Below are positions 1 through 7,375 of a stretch of 64,000 nucleotides of DNA, in pieces. The first letter of the stretch is position 1. Every line of letters begins with the position of its first letter. The DNA comes from CBDDEC01 sp965226785 (GTDB lineage: Bacteria; Chloroflexota; Dehalococcoidia; UBA2979): positions 496,001 through 560,000 of the forward strand of contig CBDDEC010000002.1 of assembly GCA_965226785.1 (NCBI GenBank), given 5' to 3'. The notes beneath the pieces were generated by a model that was not told the origin of the DNA, ran no database searches, and saw only the letters and a list, made by a program, of their open reading frames with translations. The position numbers and the translations under genes were made by a program.

Positions 1-721
1 CGACCACGAGGTCTTCGCGCATCGACGCGCCGCGAGCCAGGACCTCGCCGCTCGGGTCGATCACCATCGAGTTGCCGTCGAACACGAGCTCGTCCTGACC
101 GCCCACCTGGTTCACGTAGGCGATCGCGATCGTGTTGTCGGAGGCGCGGGTGGTGATCATCTGCTCGCGGTAGCGGTGCTTGGCGGCGTGGAAGGGCGAC
201 GCGTTGATATTGACGACGACCTGGGCACCCAGCAGCGCCGCCTCGCGTGCCGGGCCACCGGGGAACCAGATGTCCTCGCAGACCGTGAGCCCCACGGGCA
301 CGCCGGCGATCTCATAGATGCCCACCTCGTGGCCCGGGTGGAAGTAGCGCTCCTCGTCGAACACGCCGTAGTTCGGCAGGCGTTGCTTGCGGTAGATGTC
401 GACGACCTGGCCGCCGTGCACCAGCGCCGCGCCGTTGAAGAGCTGCCGTTCGAAGTCGATGCAACCGACCACGAGCGGCGGCAGGCCCTCGGCGTCGCGC
501 GCCAGCCGCTCGAGCGCGGCCGCCGCGTCGTCCAGGAAGGCGCCGCGCAGCAGCTGATCCTCGGGCGGGTATCCGGTGATCGCCAGCTCCGGGAAGGCGA
601 CGAGGTCGGCGCCCTGCTCTGCGGCGCGCTGCGCCGCTTCGAGGATCCTCGAACGGTTGCCGTCGAAGTCGCCGACGGTCGTGTTGATCTGCGCAAGCGC
701 GACCCGCAGGTGGTGCTGCAT
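1..721 (-). CDS. nadE: Glutamine-dependent NAD+ synthetase, N-terminal amidase part (3' end cut by window)
   Basis: This is the nitrilase-like glutaminase domain of a two-domain NAD synthetase, which hydrolyses glutamine and feeds ammonia to the C-terminal synthetase for NaAD to NAD amidation. The catalytic triad is visible: Glu45 in FPELAITGYPPEDQ, Lys112 in YRKQRLPNYGVFDE and Cys148 in TVCEDIW. Only about 240 codons lie in the window, so the ATP-binding synthetase domain is not seen. The ATG at 721 starts the conserved HLRVALAQIN strand directly. The gene is divergent from ctaG, with a palindromic 216-bp spacer between them. A stand-alone nitrilase is possible, but the YRKQRLPNYGVFDE and ITGYPPEDQ stretches are typical of NadE. 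Confidence 0.88.
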   Translation of the reverse strand, partial: MQHHLRVALAQINTTVGDFDGNRSRILEAAQRAAEQGADLVAFPELAITGYPPEDQLLRGAFLDDAAAALERLARDAEGLPPLVVGCIDFERQLFNGAALVHGGQVVDIYRKQRLPNYGVFDEERYFHPGHEVGIYEIAGVPVGLTVCEDIWFPGGPAREAALLGAQVVVNINASPFHAAKHRYREQMITTRASDNTIAIAYVNQVGGQDELVFDGNSMVIDPSGEVLARGASMREDLVV

Positions 722-765
722 CCCGGCTCGACCCTTCCTCGACCGCGCCGCCTCACCGCCGCGCG

Positions 766-787
766 GTACTTTGTGTACGAAGTACAC
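766..787. promoter_or_regulatory. Overlapping GTAC palindromes, candidate operator
   Basis: GTGTAC (773-778), GAA, GTACAC (782-787) is a perfect 6-3-6 inverted repeat. A second pair, GTACTT (766-771) and AAGTAC (780-785), overlaps it. It lies in the AT-richer part of the divergent nadE/ctaG spacer, about 50 bp from the nadE start, where a dimeric repressor could act. The regulator is unknown. Confidence 0.4.
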
Positions 788-937
788 TAACTACGAGTCG
801 ATCCTAGGAGCCAGCGGCGTCCGTCGTCAATCCAGGACCTCAGGAACGCGTCAGAGCGGCCCGCTCGCGTCTGCGCCTCGCGCGGTGCAAACTGGTGCAC
901 CGGTCGCCCCACCCGTCCGGCACGTCAAGGTTGGTCC

Positions 938-1864
938 GTGCAGATATCGTTTCCCGAGTTCCTCGAGGCGTTGCCGATCGCGCACGACTTGATCGGCGAT
1001 GACGAGGGGATCTGGGGGGCGTGGAACTTCGACCCGGAGTTCGTCATCCCGATCGTCCTCCTCGGCGTGGTCTACGCGAACGGGCTGCGCCGTTGGACCG
1101 ACCGGACGCGGGCGCACCCCTGGTGGCGCACGACGCTCTATTACAGCGGCCTGCTGGTACTGCTGCTGTCCGTCGAGTCCCCGATCGATCGGCTGGGCGA
1201 GCACCACTTCTCGATGCACATGATCCAACACGAGATGGTCGTCATGGCCGCCGCGCCGCTGTTACTCCTCGGGGCGCCGACCACGCCGATGCTGCGCGGC
1301 ATGCCCAGGTGGCTGCGACTGGGCGTGGTGCGGCGGCTCGCGAAGCGAGACGAGGTGCGCTGGACCTACCGCCAGGTCACACATCCCCTGCTCGGTGTGA
1401 TCGTGATCAGCGCAACGTTCTGGCTGTGGCACCTGGGACCCGGCTGGTATGACGCGGCGCTCGAGGACGATGTCATCCACGACCTCCAGCACTTCAACTT
1501 CTGGATCGCCGGCGTCCTGCTCTGGTGGAACATCGTCGACCCCAAGCCGCTGCAGGCACGACTCGCCTACATCCCCCGCATGCTCTACGTCTTCGCCGCG
1601 GGCGTGCCGAAGCACTTCCTCGGCGCCATCCTGACCTTCGCCGCGGAGCCGCTGTTCGACACCTACCTGAACGTGCGCCCGCTGATCGGTCTCGACCCGC
1701 TGGAGGACCAGCAGCTCGGCGGGCTCATCATGTGGGTGCCGAGCGTGATGATGCACCTGGTGACGATGGGCATCATCTTTGCGATCTGGGCGCAAAAGTC
1801 CGAACAGCGCCAGCGCGAGGAAGAGGCGGCACGCGACGCCGCCGCGGCACTGCCCGGCGACTGA
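938..1864 (+). CDS. ctaG: Cytochrome c oxidase assembly factor CtaG (caa3 type)
   Basis: A 308-residue polytopic membrane protein of the Caa3_CtaG family, which is needed for assembly (CuB/subunit I maturation) of caa3-type oxidase. Several hydrophobic helices are seen, with family motifs SVESPIDRLGEHHFSMHMIQH (about residues 79-99) and a loop rich in His and Met, plausible copper ligands. The start is GTG at 938, preceded by AAGG seven bases upstream. It is convergent with the oxidase operon that ends at 1946. The role in this oxidase's assembly is inferred from family and location. Confidence 0.9.
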   Translation: MQISFPEFLEALPIAHDLIGDDEGIWGAWNFDPEFVIPIVLLGVVYANGLRRWTDRTRAHPWWRTTLYYSGLLVLLLSVESPIDRLGEHHFSMHMIQHEMVVMAAAPLLLLGAPTTPMLRGMPRWLRLGVVRRLAKRDEVRWTYRQVTHPLLGVIVISATFWLWHLGPGWYDAALEDDVIHDLQHFNFWIAGVLLWWNIVDPKPLQARLAYIPRMLYVFAAGVPKHFLGAILTFAAEPLFDTYLNVRPLIGLDPLEDQQLGGLIMWVPSVMMHLVTMGIIFAIWAQKSEQRQREEEAARDAAAALPGD

Positions 1865-1902
1865 CCGACCCGACCGAGCCTCGAACGCCACGATCAGAAA
1901 GA

Positions 1903-1921
1903 CCGAGGGGTTCGCCCTCGG
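1903..1921 (-). terminator. Rho-independent terminator of the ctaCDEF operon
   Basis: CCGAGGG (1903-1909) pairs with CCCTCGG (1915-1921) around a 5-base loop. Read on the minus strand the hairpin is followed by TCTTTCT, a short U-rich tail. It lies just after the ctaF stop and between convergent genes, so it may also slow ctaG read-through. Confidence 0.6.
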
Positions 1922-1945
1922 CCTCAGCGTTGGATCCGCGAGTGG

Positions 1946-2284
1946 TCAGCCAGCCAGCCCGGCGTTCAGGACCGCGTCCGTAACGTCGTTCCAGAAGAGC
2001 GCCAGCAAGGCGATCATGATCGCCGACGCCAGCAGGAGCCCGACCAGGAACGCCTGCGTGAGCACCGGCGGGTCGAACTTGAGGTGCATGAAGTACGCGC
2101 CGACCATGGCGAACTTCACGGCTGAGAGGATGAGCAGGAGCGGGATCAGCACCGGTCCGAGGTTGGAATAGGACGCTATCAATTCGGCCACGGTGATGGC
2201 GGTGAGGATGGCGCCCACGATGACATAGCCGCGCACGGTCATACCGTGCTGTTCCTCGTGCTGCACTTCGGCTTCGTGGCTCAT
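1946..2284 (-). CDS. ctaF: Cytochrome c oxidase subunit IV (prokaryotic)
   Basis: A small 112-residue membrane protein with three hydrophobic segments (about residues 19-38, 45-67 and 78-100), matching the prokaryotic COX4 family. It carries the typical KFAMVGAYFMHLKFD stretch after helix 2. It is the last gene of ctaC-ctaD-ctaE-ctaF, 27 bp after ctaE. The subunit is an accessory helical component of the oxidase and has no metal centre. A terminator hairpin follows at 1903-1921. Confidence 0.9.
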   Translation of the reverse strand: MSHEAEVQHEEQHGMTVRGYVIVGAILTAITVAELIASYSNLGPVLIPLLLILSAVKFAMVGAYFMHLKFDPPVLTQAFLVGLLLASAIMIALLALFWNDVTDAVLNAGLAG

Positions 2285-2311
2285 CGGCGGCGTCTCTCTC
2301 CCTGTGCCAGC

Positions 2312-3025
2312 TTATGCGGGAATCAGATAGATGACGGTGAACAGGACGATCCACACGACATCGACGAAGTGCCAGTAGAGACCCACGATCTCGATGTGGA
2401 AGCCGGTTTCGGGCCCGAGGCTGTTGCGCCTGAACGAACCCCCCAGCACCGAAAGCAGGATCAGTACCCCCACCGCCACGTGCGTACCGTGGAAGCCGGT
2501 CAGCACGAAGAACGAGGAGCCGAACTGGCTCGTTGAGAGGTTCAGTCCTTCCGCACCGAAGGTGCGGAACTCATAGACCTGGAAGCCCAGGAACGCGAGG
2601 CCCAGCAGCGCCGTCACCAGCAGCCAGAACTTCATCATGCCCGGCCTGTGGTTCTGCGCGCCGAAGACCGCAAGCACCATCGCCAGCGAGCTCATCAGCA
2701 GGACGAACGTCGAGGTCGAGGTGATCGGGATGTCGAGGATGCCGTGACACTCGTAGTCGCCCACGGCGCCGTGCGGGCTGCACATCTCCTCGACGGTGTG
2801 CGCGTCAACGAGCCCGGCCGCGATCGCATCTTCGAGGACCGAGAGCGGCACGATCGTATCGCTGGGGAATGGCGGCAACGAGAGGTCGCCCTTGAAGACC
2901 AGGTAGGTCGAGAGCAGCGCCCCGAAGAAGAGGCACTCCGACGCCAAGAAGATCCACATGAGGAGCTTCCGGTTGTCGACCCCCGTGTTCGTGGGGTCTC
3001 TGACCTCGTGAGTGGCTGCTGCCAT
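2312..3025 (-). CDS. ctaE: Cytochrome c oxidase subunit III
   Basis: A 237-residue multi-helix protein of the COX3 family. Diagnostic segments are LLMWIFLASECLFFGALLSTY near the N-terminus (the conserved Glu helix), FVLTGFHGTHVAVGVL, and the C-terminal GLYWHFVDVVWIVLFTVIYL. It lacks redox centres and supports proton uptake and stability of subunit I. It is third in the operon, 63 bp after ctaD. A roughly 55-residue insertion between helices around EDAIAAGLVDAHTVEEMCSP is longer than in short bacterial homologues. Confidence 0.93.
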   Translation of the reverse strand: MAAATHEVRDPTNTGVDNRKLLMWIFLASECLFFGALLSTYLVFKGDLSLPPFPSDTIVPLSVLEDAIAAGLVDAHTVEEMCSPHGAVGDYECHGILDIPITSTSTFVLLMSSLAMVLAVFGAQNHRPGMMKFWLLVTALLGLAFLGFQVYEFRTFGAEGLNLSTSQFGSSFFVLTGFHGTHVAVGVLILLSVLGGSFRRNSLGPETGFHIEIVGLYWHFVDVVWIVLFTVIYLIPA

Positions 3026-3088
3026 GCTCTCTCCTGCGTCCTTACAACGTCGGGCGCGTCGCGCGGGCCTCGTTCGAGGCGAGCGGGG

Positions 3089-4891
3089 TCACTCCGTGGG
3101 CTCCAGCACCCAGCCCCAGGCCGCGTAAACGATGATGACGACGCCGAGCGCGGTCAGCGCCAGGTGCGTGAGCACCCCCACAGCGAGCAGCAGCGCGCCG
3201 AGGCCGATGATCAGCGGGTAATACGACGGCGGCGGCAGGTGGATGTGCTCCGGCTCCTCCGGCGTCGGCTGCTCGATGCCGTGGTCGCGGTCGTACCAGA
3301 GCGGGTCGCGGTCGCGAACCTCCGGGATCGTGTCGAAGTCGTGCTGCGGAGGTGGCGAGCTCGTCGCCCATTCGAGCGTCCCGCCATCCCACGGGTTGTC
3401 GCCGGCTGTCTTCTCCTGCCCCATCGTGCGGAAAAAGTTGAAGACGAAGACGAGCACGCCGAATGCGATGATGTACGACCCGATGGTCGCGACCATGTTC
3501 CACTGGTCCCAGCCCAGACCCTCGTCGTAACGATAGATGCGACGCGGCATGCCGGAGACGCCGAGGAAGTGCATCGGGAAGAACGTGAGGTTCATACCGA
3601 TGAAGAGCAGCCAGAAGTTGATCTTGCCGAGCGTCTCGTTGAGGAAGCGGCCGGTCATCTTTGGGAACCAGTAGTAGATGCCCGAGAAGATGCCCATGAT
3701 CGCGCCGCCGAAGAGCACGTAGTGGATGTGGGCGACGATGAAGTAGGTGTCCTGCTGCTGGGTGTCCACGGGCGGCGAAGCGTGCATGACGCCTGAGATG
3801 CCACCAATCGTGAAGAGCGCAATGAACGAGACTGCGAAATACGTCGCCGTCGTGAAGCGGATGTTCCCGCCGTACATCGTGCCAAGCCAGTTGAAAATCT
3901 TGATGCCCGTCGGAACCCCGATCGACATTGTGCTGGCCGTGAACACCACCTGTGGGACCGTGCCTAGGCCGGTCGTGAACATATGGTGGCTCCACACGGC
4001 GAAGCCGAGCACGGCGATCGCGAGGCCGGCGAACACGATCGCCGTGTAGCCGAAGAGCGGCTTGCGACTCATCACCGGCAGCACCTCGGAGATGATGCCC
4101 ATGGCCGGGAGAATGAGGACATAGACCTCCGGGTGTCCGAAGATCCAGAAGATGTGCTGCCAGAGGATCGGGTCGCCGCCCCGTGCCGGGTCAAAGAAGG
4201 CCGTCGTGAACTGGCGATCGAAGAGCAGCTGAGTGAGGCCGACGGTCAGCACCGGCAGCGAGAGGATGAGCAGGAACGCGACGATCAGCGCCATCCAGAT
4301 GTAGACGGGGAGCCGCATCATCGTCATGCCCGGAGCACGCATGTTGATGATCGTCACCGCGAAGTTCAGCGAGGCCATCAGCGAACTCAGGCCCAGGAGC
4401 AGCAGACCGACGACGTAGAAGTCCATGCCGTTCCCGGGCGAGAAGCCCTCGGACGTCAGCGGCGCGTAGGCGAACCAGCCGGCATCAGGCGCACCGCCGA
4501 AGACGAACGAACTCGTCAGCAGCACGCCACCAGAGATGAATACCCAGTAGGACAGCGCGTTCAGCCGCGGGAACGCGACATCGCGCGCGCCGATCATCAG
4601 CGGGATGAAGAAGTTAAAGAACGCCGCGCCCAGGGGCATGATCGCGAGGAAAATCATCGTCAGCGCGTGCATCGTGAAGAGCTGGTTGAAGCGGTCGGCG
4701 TCGATCACGTCGCCGTTCGGGACCGCGAGCTGCGTGCGCAGCAGGAGCGCCTCTAGGCCGCCGATCAGGAAGAAGGTGAACCCAGAAACGCCGTAGAGCA
4801 CGCCGATGCGCTTGTGGTCGACCGTAGTCAGCCAGGACCAGATGCCACCCTGCTCAGCGGTATGGGAGAGGGTTCCTGCAGCAGTTGCCAT
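3089..4891 (-). CDS. ctaD: Cytochrome c oxidase subunit I (A1-type heme-copper oxidase)
   Basis: A 600-residue catalytic subunit reducing O2 to water and pumping protons. Heme a and a3 ligands are seen (His75 in FTMHALTM; His388 and His390 in VAHIHYV). The CuB site is His253, with Tyr257 cross-linkable in FGHPEVYVL, and His302/His303. Glu255 in GHPEVY and Lys331 in PTGIKIFNW mark the D and K channels of an A1-type enzyme. After the 12-helix core, a hydrophilic linker (about 500-550) leads to two extra C-terminal hydrophobic segments, as in caa3 enzymes. Only 2 bp separate it from ctaC. Confidence 0.97.
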   Translation of the reverse strand: MATAAGTLSHTAEQGGIWSWLTTVDHKRIGVLYGVSGFTFFLIGGLEALLLRTQLAVPNGDVIDADRFNQLFTMHALTMIFLAIMPLGAAFFNFFIPLMIGARDVAFPRLNALSYWVFISGGVLLTSSFVFGGAPDAGWFAYAPLTSEGFSPGNGMDFYVVGLLLLGLSSLMASLNFAVTIINMRAPGMTMMRLPVYIWMALIVAFLLILSLPVLTVGLTQLLFDRQFTTAFFDPARGGDPILWQHIFWIFGHPEVYVLILPAMGIISEVLPVMSRKPLFGYTAIVFAGLAIAVLGFAVWSHHMFTTGLGTVPQVVFTASTMSIGVPTGIKIFNWLGTMYGGNIRFTTATYFAVSFIALFTIGGISGVMHASPPVDTQQQDTYFIVAHIHYVLFGGAIMGIFSGIYYWFPKMTGRFLNETLGKINFWLLFIGMNLTFFPMHFLGVSGMPRRIYRYDEGLGWDQWNMVATIGSYIIAFGVLVFVFNFFRTMGQEKTAGDNPWDGGTLEWATSSPPPQHDFDTIPEVRDRDPLWYDRDHGIEQPTPEEPEHIHLPPPSYYPLIIGLGALLLAVGVLTHLALTALGVVIIVYAAWGWVLEPTE

Positions 4892-4893
4892 CG

Positions 4894-5949
4894 CTATTCT
4901 AGTCCGCTCAGGTACGCCACAAGGCTAGCAATTTCCTCGCTGGAGAGACCGAGGTCCGCCGCAGGAGGCATGATCACACCTGGCTTCTGCCTCGGCGGGT
5001 TGCGGAGCCAGGCCGTCAGGTTCTCGGGCGTGTTGTCGAGGATGCCCGCGGCGATCGTGCCTCGGGCGCCCACGTGCGTGAGGTCCGGCCCGATCGTGCC
5101 TGCGGCGTTGGTGCCGCGAAGGGTGTGGCAGCCGATGCAGGCGTTCGTGGTGAAGATCTGTTCGCCGGCGGCCGCCGCACCCTCACTCGGCTCGGCCCGC
5201 TCCGCCCCCTCGTTCGCCAACCACGCAGCGAAGTCCTCGGGCGTGTCGACGTAGATGCGGAAGCGCATGTTGGCGTGTGACGTCGAGCAGAACTCGGCGC
5301 ATTGGCCGAGGTAAGGCTCGGCACGGACGGCATCTTCGTGGGGCGTGAACCAGAGGCTGTTCTCGTGGCCCGGCACCATGTCGACCTTGCCGGTCAGCTG
5401 CGGCGCCCAGAACGAGTGGATGACGTCGTCCGAACGCAACACCACATTCACGGGCTTCCCGGCCGGGACGTGGAGTTCGTTGGCGGTGACCACGCCTGCC
5501 TCGGTGTACTCGAACTCGAACCACCATTGATGACCCGTGGCGACGATCTCGATCGCATCGGGGGGCGCGTCGCCTGTGGTGTCGATGATGACGTCGAACG
5601 TGGGCACGGCGATCGCGACGACGATCAGTACCGGCACCAGGGTCCAAACGATCTCGAGGCGCGTGTTGCCGTGGGTCTGCAGAGCCTCGCCGCCCGGACG
5701 CTCGCGGAAGACGATGGCGAAGATCAGCGTGATCGAGAGGATGGCGACGAAGACGGCGCCAGCCAGCCACCAGATGAAGTTGTAGACATCCTGAACGCGC
5801 TGCGCATTATCGGACTGCGGGGCGAACGTGGTCTGTGGATCGTCGTTCGTGCCGACGAAAATGAAGTACAGCGCCAGCGTGGTCACTCCAACGAGGATGA
5901 CCGTCGCGATGATCGCCACAATGATACGGTCGCGCCGAGAGTTACCCAA
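4894..5949 (-). CDS. ctaC: Cytochrome c oxidase subunit II with fused cytochrome c domain (caa3 type)
   Basis: A 351-residue electron-entry subunit. An N-terminal helix is followed by a second one (about 58-80), then a cupredoxin domain with the CuA ligands His178, Cys217, Cys221, His225 and Met228 (GQCAEFCSTSHANM). A class-I cytochrome c domain follows, with CIGCH at 271-275 and the distal Met327 (PGVIMPPA). The fused heme c defines a caa3 enzyme and explains the neighbouring Ccm operon. The start is TTG at 5949, supported by AGGGGG eight bases upstream. There is no lipobox. Confidence 0.96.
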   Translation of the reverse strand: MGNSRRDRIIVAIIATVILVGVTTLALYFIFVGTNDDPQTTFAPQSDNAQRVQDVYNFIWWLAGAVFVAILSITLIFAIVFRERPGGEALQTHGNTRLEIVWTLVPVLIVVAIAVPTFDVIIDTTGDAPPDAIEIVATGHQWWFEFEYTEAGVVTANELHVPAGKPVNVVLRSDDVIHSFWAPQLTGKVDMVPGHENSLWFTPHEDAVRAEPYLGQCAEFCSTSHANMRFRIYVDTPEDFAAWLANEGAERAEPSEGAAAAGEQIFTTNACIGCHTLRGTNAAGTIGPDLTHVGARGTIAAGILDNTPENLTAWLRNPPRQKPGVIMPPAADLGLSSEEIASLVAYLSGLE

Positions 5950-6108
5950 CCCGGTTTCCCCCTGCAGGCTGACGGTCGCGCCGAGCCTGACTCGCCCGGT
6001 GCGCCGTGACCCGATAACGGGGCGCGCGCCCGCGCGTCCATCCTCGCCGCTCCGCTAGTGGAGTAGCATCGCCGGGCTTTTAGGATCAAGCGAAGGGGCC
6101 CTGCCAAG

Positions 6109-6126
6109 GCATCACGGCGGTGATGC
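6109..6126. promoter_or_regulatory. Inverted repeat in the ctaC/ccmG divergent region
   Basis: GCATCAC (6109-6115) and GTGATGC (6120-6126) are perfect 7-base arms around GGCG. The repeat lies in the 293-bp region between the divergent oxidase and Ccm operons and could bind a shared regulator or form a leader hairpin. No function is known. Confidence 0.3.
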
Positions 6127-6242
6127 AAGAGTCCTCAAACTGCCCGCTTCGGCGCCTGCCCGTTGAACTCACGCAGGAGGTGTGCATAGCCTCGTTCAGT
6201 ACCGCAACCCACCGCGGGACACCCACAGAGAAGCGCAGACGA

Positions 6243-6848
6243 ATGAGCATGCGGGGCCCCACCAGCGAGGATCAGGCGGAAGATGCGCCGATCGCGTCCC
6301 GGTTCGGCGCTCGCCTCGCCATCGGCGGGGTCGGGCTCGTCCTGGCTGCGGCGATCGTGGTGATCGCGGTGGCGATGGGTCGTGGGGTCGGCGGCGACGA
6401 AACCGGCATCACCGCTGCCGGATTCGATGTCGCGCCGGACTTCACCGTCACCACCTTCGAGGGCGAGACGGTCGCCCTGGCGGACCTCGGCGATCGCCCG
6501 TTGTTCATCTACTTCTGGGCGTCTTGGTGCGGTCCATGCGAGATTGAGGCGCCAGTGATCCAGGCGCTCTGGCCTGAATACGAGGCGCGGGGGTACGAGT
6601 TCATCGGTATCAACATCCTCGACAACCCCTCGGACGCGCAGCGGTTCGTCGATCGTCACGGGCTGACGTTCACGACCGCCCGTGACGAGCACCGCTCTGT
6701 CTACCTCAACTACGGTGTGGCGCAGCTGCCGGAGGCGTTCTTCGTGCACCCGGGATTCGACCTGAGCGCTCGCTACAGCGGAGACCTCGACGAGGAGACG
6801 CTACGCACCCAGCTGGAGGCGATCAGCCCCGGGAGCGACCGCTCATGA
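6243..6848 (+). CDS. TlpA/CcmG-like membrane-anchored thioredoxin
   Basis: A 201-residue protein with one N-terminal membrane anchor (about 24-46) and an extracytoplasmic TlpA/ResA-type thioredoxin fold. The redox motif WCGPC is at residues 95-99 and a cis-Pro candidate lies in AQLPEAFF. Family members reduce apocytochrome c CXXCH cysteines or CcmH. It leads the ccm operon and overlaps ccmE by 4 bp, supporting a CcmG role. ATG 6243 begins a typical anchor; an in-frame ATG at 6123 (its G1-T-G form at 6120) would add a nondescript 41-residue extension with no better ribosome site. Confidence 0.88.
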   Translation: MSMRGPTSEDQAEDAPIASRFGARLAIGGVGLVLAAAIVVIAVAMGRGVGGDETGITAAGFDVAPDFTVTTFEGETVALADLGDRPLFIYFWASWCGPCEIEAPVIQALWPEYEARGYEFIGINILDNPSDAQRFVDRHGLTFTTARDEHRSVYLNYGVAQLPEAFFVHPGFDLSARYSGDLDEETLRTQLEAISPGSDRS

Positions 6849-7354
6849 GCACCTCGACGCCCACCTCGCCCGCCAGCCCGTCGCCGCGTCCCCCGCTGTC
6901 GCGGCGGCTGCGCCTGCTGATGAGCGATCGCCGAGCACGCCTCACCGCGCTCTTCCTGGTGGCGACGGTGGCGATCGTCGTGCTGGCGATCCAGGCGCTG
7001 GGACCGGCGTTGTCGTTCTACCTCGAGCCGCACGAGTTCCTCGCGGAGGACACGCCCACCGGCCAGCGCTACCGCGTCGCTGGACGAGTCGTCGAGGGTT
7101 CGATCGTGGAGCAGAGTGGCCGCCCGGTCGCGTTCACGATCGAGGGCGACCGCGGCGACCGCGTCGAAGTGAGCTACCCCGACGGGGTGGTGCCCAGCCT
7201 GTTCGGCCCCTACGCCCTTGTGATCGTCGAGGGCGAGGCGAGCGCAGCCGGCGCGATCGATGCGGACCAGGTGATCATCAAGCACGAGAATGAGTTCTTC
7301 TCCGAGCGCCCGCCGGAGGACTCCATCAGCTCGCACTTCGTCGATGAGGAGTAG
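6845..7354 (+). CDS. ccmE: Cytochrome c maturation heme chaperone CcmE
   Basis: A 169-residue protein with one anchor (about 35-57) and an OB-fold periplasmic domain. CcmE binds heme covalently and passes it to CcmF/H. The heme-binding His is His147 in IIKHENEFF. The Tyr four residues later in the classical HXXXY motif is Phe151 here, a substitution worth noting because that Tyr is an axial heme ligand in Escherichia coli CcmE. The start ATG overlaps the ccmG stop. Confidence 0.9.
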   Translation: MSTSTPTSPASPSPRPPLSRRLRLLMSDRRARLTALFLVATVAIVVLAIQALGPALSFYLEPHEFLAEDTPTGQRYRVAGRVVEGSIVEQSGRPVAFTIEGDRGDRVEVSYPDGVVPSLFGPYALVIVEGEASAAGAIDADQVIIKHENEFFSERPPEDSISSHFVDEE

Positions 7355-7375
7355 CGAGCGCCGGAGCGGCCGGCA

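Noticed and set aside
176..790. Long plus-strand frame over the nadE region
   Set aside because: It is antisense to a protein with an intact amidase triad; its own product shows no family pattern.
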